Source: Halothiobacillus sp. (lineage in GTDB: Bacteria > Pseudomonadota > Gammaproteobacteria > Halothiobacillales > Halothiobacillaceae). From it: DNA of 64,000 nt. This document shows, piece by piece, positions 45,475 to 53,717 of this stretch. The stretch spans positions 620,001 to 684,000 of the forward strand of contig JADQCE010000002.1 of the NCBI GenBank assembly GCA_016278265.1, in the 5' to 3' direction. Below the pieces are notes generated by a model that ran no database searches, was not told where the DNA came from, and saw nothing but the letters and a program-made list of their open reading frames with translations. The position numbers were made by a program, and so were the translations under genes. Position 1 is the stretch's first letter. Each line of letters opens with the position of its first letter.

Positions 45475-46035
45475 TCAGTCGGTCGGCATCATCGAGGAGT
45501 GGTGATGCACGATCAGCCAGCGGCCGTCGCGGTTCTCGTAGACGAAGGTGTAGCGGGCCGGGACGTCGCGGGTCTCGTCGCCGTCGGTAACGCGGAAGGT
45601 ATAGGTGCCGGCGTCGGTCAGCTTGTTGCAGCCGAGCTTCACGTTGCGCGTGTTGATGGTGCCGACCGGCTTTTTCTCCAGGAAATGCTCGAAGTAGTCC
45701 TGGATTTCCGCGTGGCTTGTGCGCGGTACGTTGGAGACGGTGGGCAGCAATACGGCGTCTTCGGCATACAGGGCGGTGACGCGACGGGCATCGCCGGTCT
45801 GCAGGGCGTCGTTCCACTGGTCGAACAGTTCCTCGGCCAGTCGGCGGGTGGCCGGGGCGCAGACCACGCAGCTCTCGTCGGCGGGTACGTCGATCGCGCC
45901 ATAGTTGCTGCCGGTACCGGTGACCGAGCGATACGCGTCGCGATGGGACGACCCCATGCTCAGGCGCGAGTTCGGCGCATCGTCGGCACTGAGAAAGCGG
46001 GAGCCACTGATGCGGGGGCGGTTGCTGCTGGTCAC
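45475..46035 (-). CDS. NTF2-like (SgcJ/CaMKII-association type) domain protein
   Basis: The C-terminal 120 residues of this 186-residue protein form a SnoaL/DUF4440-like domain: FDQWNDALQTGDARRVTALY, AEDAVLLPTVSN, then HAEIQDYFEHFLEKKPVG and DGRWLIVHHHSSMMP, the last typical of the calcium/calmodulin kinase association-domain family. The function is unknown. The first 60 residues are polar with CVVC near residue 57. The GTG at 46035 has GGAGACC upstream. It stands alone with its own terminator. Confidence 0.82.
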   Translation of the reverse strand: MTSSNRPRISGSRFLSADDAPNSRLSMGSSHRDAYRSVTGTGSNYGAIDVPADESCVVCAPATRRLAEELFDQWNDALQTGDARRVTALYAEDAVLLPTVSNVPRTSHAEIQDYFEHFLEKKPVGTINTRNVKLGCNKLTDAGTYTFRVTDGDETRDVPARYTFVYENRDGRWLIVHHHSSMMPTD

Positions 46036-46426
46036 TGATCGGTCTCCATCACGATTCGATAGGGCCGGGAAATCCTGCCAGAAATGCTGTCAGGGGATTC
46101 AGCGGGAAAGCCCTCGGGAAGCCTGCCATTGTAGGGATTCCGTGCGGCGATGTCATTTCCGGCGGAGCTGAATGGTGAGGTTCGGTTTTCATGCCTTGTT
46201 CGACAACTTCGAAATCATAACGGGGGGCGTGCGTCGCCTGAGACCGGGGTTCGTCGAGACGGAATGCCGCGGGGATCAGGGCTCCGCTCACTTCGATTTT
46301 TTTCCATGACACAGCGGTGACGAGTGGCCTACAGTGGATCAGTGCGCGCCTCGGAGCCTTCCGGGGCTGTCACTCACCACGGCCGGCCGCCTTATCGCGG
46401 TACGGCCTGATCACGACAAAGGTGTG
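46036..46426. other. Intergenic region without supported genes
   Basis: A minus-strand open frame at 46049-46312 has no ribosome site or family resemblance. I see no repeat or strong promoter; the region presumably contains divergent promoters for the flanking small genes. Confidence 0.5.
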
Positions 46427-46657
46427 ATGCTCATGGCAGAGAAGATGGACGCGGAACGCGGTTTCTACCGCAACGGCAACATCCTGGTTGAACAGGCCAC
46501 CGACGGCATGTACCTCGTGCAGCGACCCGCTCGGCGACCCCGCAAGGGATCGACCAACGGTCGCATGACCGTCCCGGGCGACATGGAAACCCTCTACGAG
46601 ACCACGGTGTTCGACGACGCGGTCGACCACGCTCGCGGTCTGGCCAAGGCAAGCTGA
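46427..46657 (+). CDS. Small hypothetical protein
   Basis: The 76-residue protein (MLMAEKMDAERGFYRNGNIL, then QATDGMYLVQRPARRP) has no signal or membrane segment and I do not recognise it. Codon use is like the neighbours. AAAGG precedes the ATG at 46427, with a second ATG at 46433 equally possible. A strong terminator follows at 46712, supporting expression as a single-gene unit. Confidence 0.6.
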   Translation: MLMAEKMDAERGFYRNGNILVEQATDGMYLVQRPARRPRKGSTNGRMTVPGDMETLYETTVFDDAVDHARGLAKAS

Positions 46658-46711
46658 CCTCGAGGCATATGACTGAATGGCCCGGGCCGTGTGAGCGGCC
46701 CAGAAACGACG

Positions 46712-46742
46712 AAGCCCGAATCCGGCGGATTCGGGCTTTTTC
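46712..46742 (+). terminator. Rho-independent terminator
   Basis: AAGCCCGAATCCG and the complementary ATTCGGGCTT form a long stem followed by TTTTTCG, about 55 bases after the small hypothetical gene. Confidence 0.85.
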
Positions 46743-46790
46743 GTTGGCTTGAAAAGTGGGCCGCGGTGTCCCGCCGAGCCGGACCGGGGC

Positions 46791-47342
46791 TCAGCGCATC
46801 TTGCGGGTCTTGTCGACCATGCGCAGGGTCGAGCGGCTGTTGTTCAGCCGCGTGACCATCGAGACAGGGACCCAGCGCAGTTCGAAGGACTCGTCGTTGC
46901 CCGGCGCGGGGACGTTGTCGTCGATCTCAACCAGGTAGCGCACATCGATGTGGTGATGCGGCATGGCGTCCGGGTGCGGCTCCTGGGTGGCGTGGATGTC
47001 GACGTCGAATATCTCGTCGCCGACCAGGCGGACATGCTCGGGTGAGACGCCCGTCTCCTCGATGCATTCCTTCAGGGCCACGCTGCGCATGTCGGTTTCG
47101 CCGTCGGCATGCCCGCCGGGCTGCAACCAGCAGTCGAGCTTCTTGTGGTGCATCAGGAGCACCGCGCTACGCGAGGGGTTGACCACCCAGGTGGACGCCG
47201 AGACGTGTGCGGGCAGGTGCTCGCGGTAGAAGGTGTCGGGGTGCGAGGCAACGAACTGCCGCGCGCGCTGGACGAAGGCGGCCTCGTCGAGGTAGCGCGT
47301 GTCGTAGCGGGCGAGTTGGTCAAGCAGGTCGCAGCGATGCAT
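46791..47342 (-). CDS. Nudix hydrolase
   Basis: The 183-residue protein carries the Nudix box GGHADGETDMRSVALKECIE followed by ETGVS, matching Gx5Ex7REUxEExGU except that the usual Arg is Lys. It would hydrolyse a nucleoside diphosphate derivative; the substrate is unknown. It lies 12 bases after csoS1D on the same strand, so the two are probably cotranscribed. Confidence 0.9.
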   Translation of the reverse strand: MHRCDLLDQLARYDTRYLDEAAFVQRARQFVASHPDTFYREHLPAHVSASTWVVNPSRSAVLLMHHKKLDCWLQPGGHADGETDMRSVALKECIEETGVSPEHVRLVGDEIFDVDIHATQEPHPDAMPHHHIDVRYLVEIDDNVPAPGNDESFELRWVPVSMVTRLNNSRSTLRMVDKTRKMR

Positions 47343-47354
47343 GAGTCGGCGCCC

Positions 47355-47969
47355 CTAGGTCATGGCGGGGTTCTTGACCGCGGCGATGGCCGCGCGAGCG
47401 GCTTCGTCGACGTTGCCCTCGGTGCCGGCAATCGTCAGGCGGCCGTACTTGCCCACCGCGCGGACGTCGATCAGCGAGATGCTGGCCGCCTTCTCCGCCT
47501 GGTTGGCGGCGTAGACGACGTAACCGGCCGGCTCAACCTCGAGGATGAACATGCTCTGGTCGGGCAGGATCATGTTGCCGCGGCGGTTCTGGCGGTTGAT
47601 CAGTACCGTGTGGTCCGGCGTCATGCCGCGAATGATCTCCTGCCAGGCGATCTCGCAGGGCTGGCGCTCGGTCTGCTCGCGGCCGAGGTACTCGAGTACC
47701 GTGTTGCCGGCCTGGACCACGTCGCTCTGCACGCGGTGGTGGATGACCATCGAGCCGAAGGCCCGCTCGACCACCTGCTGGGCAAGACGCACACTGGAGG
47801 CCTTGAGCGCGATGTCGGTCAGCCGGTGGACGGCCATGCCCGGCGAGACTTCCACCCACAGGCAGGCATCGCCCGGAACCGGCAAAAAGCCCTGAGACGC
47901 CGTCGCCAAGTACTCAGCCAACTGGGGCTGGAGCGAGTCGATAAAGACGTACGTCCGAAGTTCGATCAT
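47355..47969 (-). CDS. csoS1D: Tandem BMC-domain carboxysome shell protein, CsoS1D-like
   Basis: The 204-residue protein has two bacterial microcompartment domains: an N-terminal one ([40 protein letters not shown]) and a C-terminal one ([40 protein letters not shown]). The sequence order and phrases such as [10 protein letters not shown] and ILEVEPAGY are those I know from CsoS1D, the trimeric gated-pore shell protein of alpha-carboxysomes. No other carboxysome gene is in the window, so this is a satellite locus. There is no clear Shine-Dalgarno site. An alternative is another tandem-BMC trimer, but the match to CsoS1D is strong. Confidence 0.85.
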   Translation of the reverse strand: MIELRTYVFIDSLQPQLAEYLATASQGFLPVPGDACLWVEVSPGMAVHRLTDIALKASSVRLAQQVVERAFGSMVIHHRVQSDVVQAGNTVLEYLGREQTERQPCEIAWQEIIRGMTPDHTVLINRQNRRGNMILPDQSMFILEVEPAGYVVYAANQAEKAASISLIDVRAVGKYGRLTIAGTEGNVDEAARAAIAAVKNPAMT

Positions 47970-48242
47970 CGAGCGGGGACCTTGGCGTGGGCCAGTTCAA
48001 GTATCAGGAAAGGTCGAATGGCGGCGAGTTTACCATCAGCAGGAACCGGGAGGAATTGCGATCCCTTATGGTTGCCATACGATAAACGAGGTCGACATGA
48101 ATCCCATGCCGCTCATCGTGCCTACTGGTATGTGGCGACTCACGAATCGGGATCCGCCGGGCACTGAGCGGGCTGTGCCGGGGGCGGATCGAGCGATGCT
48201 CGACGAGAGCCGCGCCGCACGGAAGGAGGCGACAAGCGATTG

Positions 48243-48861
48243 ATGACCTGGTTTGGGCGATCAAGCCGCTGGCTGTTGGCCAGTCTCGTGCTGGCTCTGG
48301 TTGGCTGTGGCAAGCCGGTGCTCGAGCCGCTGCCGCGTGATGCCACCATCCTGGCGTTTGGCGACAGCCCGACCAAGGGCGTGGTGCACCGGACGGCTCG
48401 GCCTATCCTGAGTAGCTCGCCCGGCTGACCGGATGGACGGTGGTCAATGCCGGTGTGGCCGGTGAGACCACGGCCGACGGCGTGGCGCGCCTGCCCGAGG
48501 CACCCGAGGCCCATGCCCCTGATCTGGTGATCCTGTTGATGGGTGGCAATGACGTGCTGCGTAACCAGAACCTGACCGAGGCCAAGCACAACCTCGCCCG
48601 GATGATCGACCAGGCTCAGGCCAAGGGCGTGGCCGTGGTGCTCGTCGGCGTGCCGGAAAAGTCCCTGTTCTCGCAGTCCACTCCCCTTTACGAGGCACTG
48701 GCCGAGGAGCACGGGGTGGTGCTCGTCGATGGCCTGGTCGCCGGTTTGTTGCGTCGCCCGGGGTACAAGGCCGATGCCGTGCACCTGAATGCGGCGGGCT
48801 ATCGTGCCATGGCCGAGCGGCTTGTCGAGGTACTACGCGAGGAGGGCGCCTTGTGGGGTGA
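48243..48861 (+). pseudogene. GDSL esterase/lysophospholipase (TesA-like), degraded
   Basis: The first 50 codons encode a lipoprotein-like leader (LASLVLALVGC) and ATILAFGDS of a GDSL hydrolase. Near 48385 one base is missing (GTGGTGCACC, expected GTGGGTGCACC); in the corrected frame the text continues APDGSAYPE, then a TAG stop where Gln is expected (48415 area), then LARLTGWTVVNAGVAGETTA and ILLMGGNDVL, and DAVHLNAAGYRAMAERL with the catalytic Asp/His. The frame has no stop at the usual end and runs into the next gene. GDSL itself reads GDSP. Three lesions make a real pseudogene more likely than an error. Confidence 0.8.
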
Positions 48862-48953
48862 TGCCGTGCCGGTGGACAATGCCCGCCGGGCGCGGCACGA
48901 TCGGTGGGGTGGTCATACGACTGTCACACTGACGACAAGACAAGGAGAAACGC

Positions 48954-49097
48954 ATGACCTTACATATCGAATTTGTTCCCGTGATCTCGCTGGCCGCGGG
49001 CATCGCGATCCTGATCGTTCCCAAACTGCTCAACTACATCGTCGCGATCTACCTGATCACTATTGGGGTGCTGGGGTTGCTGGGTTACGGTTTCTGA
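48954..49097 (+). CDS. DUF3096 small membrane protein
   Basis: The 47-residue protein (MTLHIEFVPVISLAAGIAIL, then IVPKLLNYIVAIYLITIGVL) is almost entirely hydrophobic with two helices and matches the DUF3096 family. CAAGGAGAAACGC gives a good ribosome site 5-8 bases before the ATG. It lies in an alternative frame to the run-on of the esterase pseudogene and 48 bases before the SHOCT gene, so the two small genes are probably cotranscribed. The function is unknown. Confidence 0.85.
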   Translation: MTLHIEFVPVISLAAGIAILIVPKLLNYIVAIYLITIGVLGLLGYGF

Positions 49098-49145
49098 TAA
49101 TCGCCAAGATGGCGGGACCGTTCCTGAAGTCCACGGAGGCAAGGT

Positions 49146-49403
49146 ATGTACGACTGGGGTTATGGCTGGATGCCGCATGGCGGCATGTACGGAGCAGGCT
49201 GGGTCTTGATGGTGCTCTTCTGGGTGCTGTTGATCATCGGCATCGTCGCGTTGATCAAGTGGCTGCTTTCCTCCGGCCAGCAGCGGCCATCCGAGCCGCG
49301 TGACGGTCGGCGCACGGCACTGGACATACTCAAGGAACGGTACGCGCGCGGCGAGATCGACCACGAGGAGTTCGAGGAGCGCCGACGACGGTTGAACGAT
49401 TGA
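49146..49403 (+). CDS. Small membrane protein with SHOCT domain
   Basis: The 85-residue protein has one membrane helix (WVLMVLFWVLLIIGIVALIK) and a C-terminal SHOCT motif (ALDILKERYARGEIDHEEFE). The N-terminus is Gly/Tyr/Met/His-rich (YDWGYGWMPHGGMYGAG), a composition also seen in the convergent gene at 49510-50151. SHOCT domains are short oligomerisation elements. GGAGGCAAGGT precedes the ATG. Confidence 0.88.
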   Translation: MYDWGYGWMPHGGMYGAGWVLMVLFWVLLIIGIVALIKWLLSSGQQRPSEPRDGRRTALDILKERYARGEIDHEEFEERRRRLND

Positions 49404-49448
49404 TGGTCATGACACGGCATCCCGCGCCAATCGCCAGCGACAAAAAGG

Positions 49449-49485
49449 AAGGCCGCCCATTCTTTCTTTGGGCGGCCTTCTTGGT
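49449..49485. terminator. Shared terminator of convergent small genes
   Basis: AAGGCCGCCC (49449-49458) and GGGCGGCCTT (49470-49479) form a 10-bp stem with A-rich and T-rich flanks on opposite sides, so it can stop transcription from both directions. Confidence 0.8.
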
Positions 49486-49509
49486 TTCGTGTCGGATCAG
49501 GGGCGACGG

Positions 49510-50151
49510 TCAGTCCTGATCCAGGGCCTCGTGCATGCGCTTTTGCATCTCGATGCGTTCCTCGGCCATTTCCTGCTGGAGCTCGCTGATCTCCCGAGAC
49601 TTCTTTTTGATCGCCTCGTAGTCGGGTTCATCGGCGAGCTGCAGGCGCTGGAGTTCGCGCTGGCGATCCTGCATTTTCTGCATGCGCTCCCAGTTTTCCT
49701 TCTGCTGTTCCTGCTGAAGCTCGCGTACCTGATCGCGCTGCTTCTCTGAAAGTGGCTCGCCACCCCAGCCCGGGCCAGAACCGTTCATCATCGGGCCGTA
49801 GCCGCCACCAGGGCCCATCATGCCCTGACCCATCATCATGCCGGGGCCGTAACCCGGTTGCATCATGCCCGGGCCGTAGCCACCGCCATAACCCGGGCCC
49901 ATCATGCCGGGGCCATAGCCGGTGCCGGGGGCACACGGGGCGCCTCCCTGCATCCCGTAACCGGGTCCATATCCCTGGCCATAACCCTGGCCATAACCGG
50001 GTCCGTAGGGGCCGGAGCCGTCCATCATGCCCGGTCCGTACATGCCGCGCCGCTGCTTGTCGTCATCGGCCAGTACCGCTGGGGCAGCGGTCAGCATGGT
50101 GGCGGCAAGTCCGCAGGCGGTCAGTTCTCGTAACAGTCGTTTCCTGATCAT
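49510..50151 (-). CDS. Periplasmic Gly/Tyr/Met/Pro-rich protein with Spy/CpxP-like helical tail
   Basis: The 213-residue protein has a signal peptide (ACGLAATMLTAAPAVLAD), a low-complexity middle of YGPGMM, GYGQGYG and MMGPGGGYG repeats (about 35-130) and a Gln/Glu/Arg-rich helical C-terminus (LSEKQRDQVRELQQEQQKEN, then EISELQQEMAEERIEMQKRM) similar to Spy/CpxP envelope chaperones. Met-rich repeats of this kind can bind copper or silver; that is inference. The start has GGAGGAGAAGCGCC upstream, a strong ribosome site. Confidence 0.82.
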   Translation of the reverse strand: MIRKRLLRELTACGLAATMLTAAPAVLADDDKQRRGMYGPGMMDGSGPYGPGYGQGYGQGYGPGYGMQGGAPCAPGTGYGPGMMGPGYGGGYGPGMMQPGYGPGMMMGQGMMGPGGGYGPMMNGSGPGWGGEPLSEKQRDQVRELQQEQQKENWERMQKMQDRQRELQRLQLADEPDYEAIKKKSREISELQQEMAEERIEMQKRMHEALDQD

Positions 50152-50610
50152 GGCGCTTCTCCTCCTTATTCGGGTTGAAGGCCTCGGACCGCGGTAAACC
50201 CGCGGGTCAATCCATCACTCGGAGCGACATTGGCACCCAGGATGGGTTGACCCACGAATGTCTTGGGCGGCCCGACCGAGGAACGTCGAGCGAACGTTCG
50301 GAACAGCCTGCTCGGTCGGTTCCCCGTATTGCTGATCATCCACTGACGTGGATGTCCCGGAACGCTGGTGGCCACAGTACCCCCTGATCGATAAGCCTTC
50401 GGCTTACGACGTTGGGATAAATGTGGCGCGACTAACTAACCGGCGTTCCGCCATGAAACATAGCACAGAAAACCACCCCGTTATCGTTCGCAACCTACTG
50501 TTTGGCCGTGAAAAAAACCGGATTGAGGGCAGCGTTGCTCTGCTGAATGGCTATAGTCATGTCAGGCCCGACGAGTGGGTCCTCCACTCAGGATGTCTTG
50601 GGAGGGTGTC
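50152..50610. other. Intergenic region with a small hairpin
   Basis: No gene is supported in these 459 bases. AAGCC TTC GGCTT forms a small perfect hairpin at 50395-50407. The region should contain the divergent promoters of the Gly/Met-rich protein and the phosphoribosyltransferase operon. Confidence 0.5.
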
Positions 50611-51261
50611 ATGCGATTTGCCGATCGACGCGAGGCCGGCCGCCAATTGGCCGAGGCCCTGGAACGTTTCCGGGGTCAGCCCGGCGTGGTCTATGCGCTC
50701 CCCCGGGGCGGGGTGTCCCTTGGCCTGGAAGTGGCGCGCTACCTGGATATGCCGCTGGACGTGTTGATTCCGCGCAAGATCGGTCACCCGTTGCAGCCGG
50801 AATACGCCATCTGTGCGGTGCCCGAGCAGGGCGAGCGCGTCTGCAATCGGCGTGAAGAGGCGGCCGTCGACCCGAACTGGCTCGCGGACGCCGAATCGCG
50901 CGAGCGGGCGGAGGCCTCGCGTCGTCGGGCACTCTACGGGCGGGCGGATGCGCCGTCGGTGGGCGGAAAGCTCGCCATCATCGTGGATGACGGGATTGCC
51001 ACCGGGCTGACGATGCGAGCGGCCATTCGCGATGCCGCCGCCCGCGGCCCGTCCCGGGTGGTGGTCGCCATCCCGGTGGTGCCGGCATCGACTGCCGCGC
51101 AACTGGAAACGGAGGCCGACGAGCTCGTGGCGCTGGAAATTACCGACCAGTACCTGGGGGCTGTCGGCGCCTACTACGACAGATTCCCACAGGTGAGCGA
51201 CCACGAGGTCATCGCCATGCTCCAGCAGGCGACTGACCGGGAGGTGGGCAATGAACGCTGA
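50611..51261 (+). CDS. Phosphoribosyltransferase-family protein
   Basis: The 216-residue protein starts at ATG after GGGAGGGTGTC and has a type I phosphoribosyltransferase fold: YALPRGGVSLGLEVARYLDM, VLIPRKIGHPLQPEYAICAV and the PRPP loop IIVDDGIATGLTM. Proteins of this group are often fused to or paired with an alpha/beta hydrolase, as here. The substrate is unknown; it is not a standard purine or pyrimidine salvage enzyme by sequence. It overlaps the hydrolase gene by 11 bases. Confidence 0.88.
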   Translation: MRFADRREAGRQLAEALERFRGQPGVVYALPRGGVSLGLEVARYLDMPLDVLIPRKIGHPLQPEYAICAVPEQGERVCNRREEAAVDPNWLADAESRERAEASRRRALYGRADAPSVGGKLAIIVDDGIATGLTMRAAIRDAAARGPSRVVVAIPVVPASTAAQLETEADELVALEITDQYLGAVGAYYDRFPQVSDHEVIAMLQQATDREVGNER

Positions 51262-51898
51262 TACGCAACAGAACGTCGAGATGCGGCTGGGCGGGGCGAT
51301 TCACGAAGGCATGCTCGGTCTGCCGGCCCGGCCTCGAGGGCTGGTGCTGTTCGCCCATGGCAGTGGCAGCAGCCGACACAGCTCGCGCAATCAGTTCGTC
51401 GCCCGCCAGCTCCGCGAGGTGGGGTTGGCCACGCTGCTGTTCGATCTGTTGAGCGAGTCGGAGGATGAGGTCTACGAGAATCGCTTCGACATCGATCGGC
51501 TGGCGGACCGGCTTGTTCAGGCCTCCGGGTGGGTGGCCGAACAGCCCGAGCTGGCCGAGCTCCCGCAAGGATATTTCGGTGCCAGCACCGGGGCGGCTGC
51601 CGCGCTGAAGGCCGCCGCACAGCTGCCCGACTCGATTCGGGCGGTGGTCTCGCGGGGCGGTCGACCAGACCTGGCGGGCGAGGAGCTGCCTCGGGTGGTC
51701 GCCCCGACCCTGCTGATTGTCGGTGGGGCGGATACCCAGGTGATCGAACTCAACCAGATGGCCCGCGCGCGCATGCAGGCCACCACTGAGCTGGCCATCG
51801 TGCCGGGGGCCACGCACCTGTTCGAGGAGTCGGGCACCCTGTTTCAGGCAGCGCGGTTGGCGGCCGACTGGTTCACACGCTGGCTGATTCCGGCTTAG
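51251..51898 (+). CDS. Alpha/beta hydrolase, dienelactone-hydrolase-like
   Basis: The 215-residue protein has the hydrolase landmarks LVLFAHGSGSSRHSSRN (oxyanion region), GYFGASTGAAAALKAA with nucleophile Ser, LLIVGGADTQV with the catalytic Asp and GATHLFEE with the His. It overlaps the phosphoribosyltransferase gene, is separated from the reductase gene by 2 bases, and is often found with the former. No specific substrate can be named. Confidence 0.9.
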   Translation: MNADTQQNVEMRLGGAIHEGMLGLPARPRGLVLFAHGSGSSRHSSRNQFVARQLREVGLATLLFDLLSESEDEVYENRFDIDRLADRLVQASGWVAEQPELAELPQGYFGASTGAAAALKAAAQLPDSIRAVVSRGGRPDLAGEELPRVVAPTLLIVGGADTQVIELNQMARARMQATTELAIVPGATHLFEESGTLFQAARLAADWFTRWLIPA

Positions 51899-51900
51899 CC

Positions 51901-53709
51901 ATGGCACGGGACGCACTTGACACGGCTATCGCCCGACAGGTCTGGGCCAGTCGGTACCAGTATGCCGACGAGCCGGGCATCGAGGCCACATGGCAGCGCG
52001 TGGCGCGGGCACTGGCGACGGTCGAAGCCGAGCCCGCGGTCTGGGAGCGGCGATTTGCCGATCTGCTGGCTGACTTTCGCTTCCTGCCCGGAGGTCGCAT
52101 CCTCGCCGGAGCCGGCACCCAGCGCCATGTAACGCTGTTCAACTGCTTTGTCATGGGCCCGATCGAGGACTCCATGGACGGGATCTTCGAGGCGCTCAAG
52201 GAAGGCGCGATCACCATGCAGCAGGGCGGGGGTGTCGGCTACGACTTCTCCACGCTGCGCCCGGCCGGCACGGCGGCGCGGCACGCCGGCACGATCGCCT
52301 CGGGACCGGTCTCGTTCATGCGTATCTGGGACAGCATGTGCGCCACCATCCTTTCCACCGGCGCCCGGCGCGGGGCGATGATGGCCACCCTGCGGGTCGA
52401 TCACCCGGATATCGAGTCGTTTGTCGATGCCAAGCATCGTTCGGGGGAGCTGACGCATTTCAACTGCTCGGTGCTTGTGACCGATGCCTTCATGGCCGCG
52501 GTGCACGCCGATGCCGACTGGCCGCTGGTCTTCCCGGCCGCTGCGCTGGAGGGCTCGAGCGGGGAGGGCACGGGCGAAACGGTTCGGCGCGATTGGCCCG
52601 GGTTCGACGAGCCGGTCGTCTGCCGGGTGATCCGCCGGGTGCGCGCCCGCGAGCTCTGGGAGCACATCATGCGGGCGACCTACGATCACGCCGAGCCCGG
52701 CGTGCTGTTCATCGACCGGATCAACCAGTGGAACAACCTGGGCGATCGTGAACGCATCACGGCGACCAACCCCTGTGGCGAGATCCCGCTGCCGCCCTAC
52801 GGGGCCTGTGATCTCGGCTCGATCAACCTGACGCGCTTCGTGAGCGATCCGTTCACGTCGCGGGCGGCACTGGACCACGACGGGCTGGAGGCGACCGCTC
52901 GCCTGGCGGTGCGTTTTCTCGACAACGTGATCGATGCCTCGTCGTTCCCGTTGCCCGCTCAGGCCGAGCAGGCGCGCGGCAGCCGACGGATCGGCCTGGG
53001 CGTCACCGGATTGGCCGATGCGCTGATCATGCTGGGGCTGCACTACGACAGCCCCGAGGCGCGAGCACAGGCCGGCGCGATCATGCAGTCGATCACGCAC
53101 GCGGCCTATCGCGCTTCGATCGAACTGGCGCGGGAGAAGCGACCGTTCGCATGCTTCGAGGTCGCTCGCTTTCTCGACCGGCCATCTGTCCGCGGGCTGC
53201 CGGCCGACATCCGCGCCGGGATCGCCCGCGACGGCATCCGCAACAGCCATCTGACCGCGATCGCGCCCACCGGCACCATTAGCCTGCTGGCGGGAAACGT
53301 ATCCTCCGGTGTCGAGCCGATCTTTCGCCGCGAGTTGTGCCGCTCGGTGCTTACCGGCGACGGCACGCGCGAGTCGTTTCGACTCGAGGACCGCGCCTGG
53401 CACCAATGGCGCACCGGGCATCCGCATGGCCCGGCACCGGATACGTTCGTCGAGGCCGAGGCCCTGCTGCCCGAGGCGCATCTGGCGATGCAGGCCGCGT
53501 TGCAGCCGTATGTCGACAGCGCGATCTCCAAGACCATCAATGTTCCGGAATCGATGCCGTTCACCGAGTTCGAGGCCATCTACCAGCGCGCCTTCGACCT
53601 GGGACTGAGGGGCTGCACCACCTACCGGCCCAACCCGATCACCGGCGCGATCCTGCAAGACGTGGACACGGCCACGCCGTGCTGTGGGATCGACCGCGAG
53701 TCGGACTGA
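51901..53709 (+). CDS. nrdJ: Adenosylcobalamin-dependent (class II) ribonucleotide reductase
   Basis: The 602-residue protein reduces ribonucleotides using a B12 radical and works with or without oxygen. Landmarks are FLPGGRILAGAGT, FNCFVM, QQGGGVGYDFS, STGARRGAMMATLRV, TNPCGEIPLPPYGACDLGSI (active-site Cys and Glu), APTGTISLLAGNVSSGVEPI and a terminal CC pair (TPCCGIDRE) for re-reduction. It belongs to the shorter class II group without an ATP cone. The ATG directly follows the hydrolase stop, so all three genes of this run are probably one transcript. It faces the CapA-like gene. Confidence 0.93.
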   Translation: MARDALDTAIARQVWASRYQYADEPGIEATWQRVARALATVEAEPAVWERRFADLLADFRFLPGGRILAGAGTQRHVTLFNCFVMGPIEDSMDGIFEALKEGAITMQQGGGVGYDFSTLRPAGTAARHAGTIASGPVSFMRIWDSMCATILSTGARRGAMMATLRVDHPDIESFVDAKHRSGELTHFNCSVLVTDAFMAAVHADADWPLVFPAAALEGSSGEGTGETVRRDWPGFDEPVVCRVIRRVRARELWEHIMRATYDHAEPGVLFIDRINQWNNLGDRERITATNPCGEIPLPPYGACDLGSINLTRFVSDPFTSRAALDHDGLEATARLAVRFLDNVIDASSFPLPAQAEQARGSRRIGLGVTGLADALIMLGLHYDSPEARAQAGAIMQSITHAAYRASIELAREKRPFACFEVARFLDRPSVRGLPADIRAGIARDGIRNSHLTAIAPTGTISLLAGNVSSGVEPIFRRELCRSVLTGDGTRESFRLEDRAWHQWRTGHPHGPAPDTFVEAEALLPEAHLAMQAALQPYVDSAISKTINVPESMPFTEFEAIYQRAFDLGLRGCTTYRPNPITGAILQDVDTATPCCGIDRESD

Positions 53710-53717
53710 GCGGGCGC

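Noticed and set aside
46049-46312. 87-residue minus-strand open frame
   Set aside because: No ribosome site, no conserved pattern, Pro-rich shadow-like composition.
48004-48264. 86-residue minus-strand open frame upstream of csoS1D
   Set aside because: Overlaps the start of the esterase pseudogene and has no conserved features.
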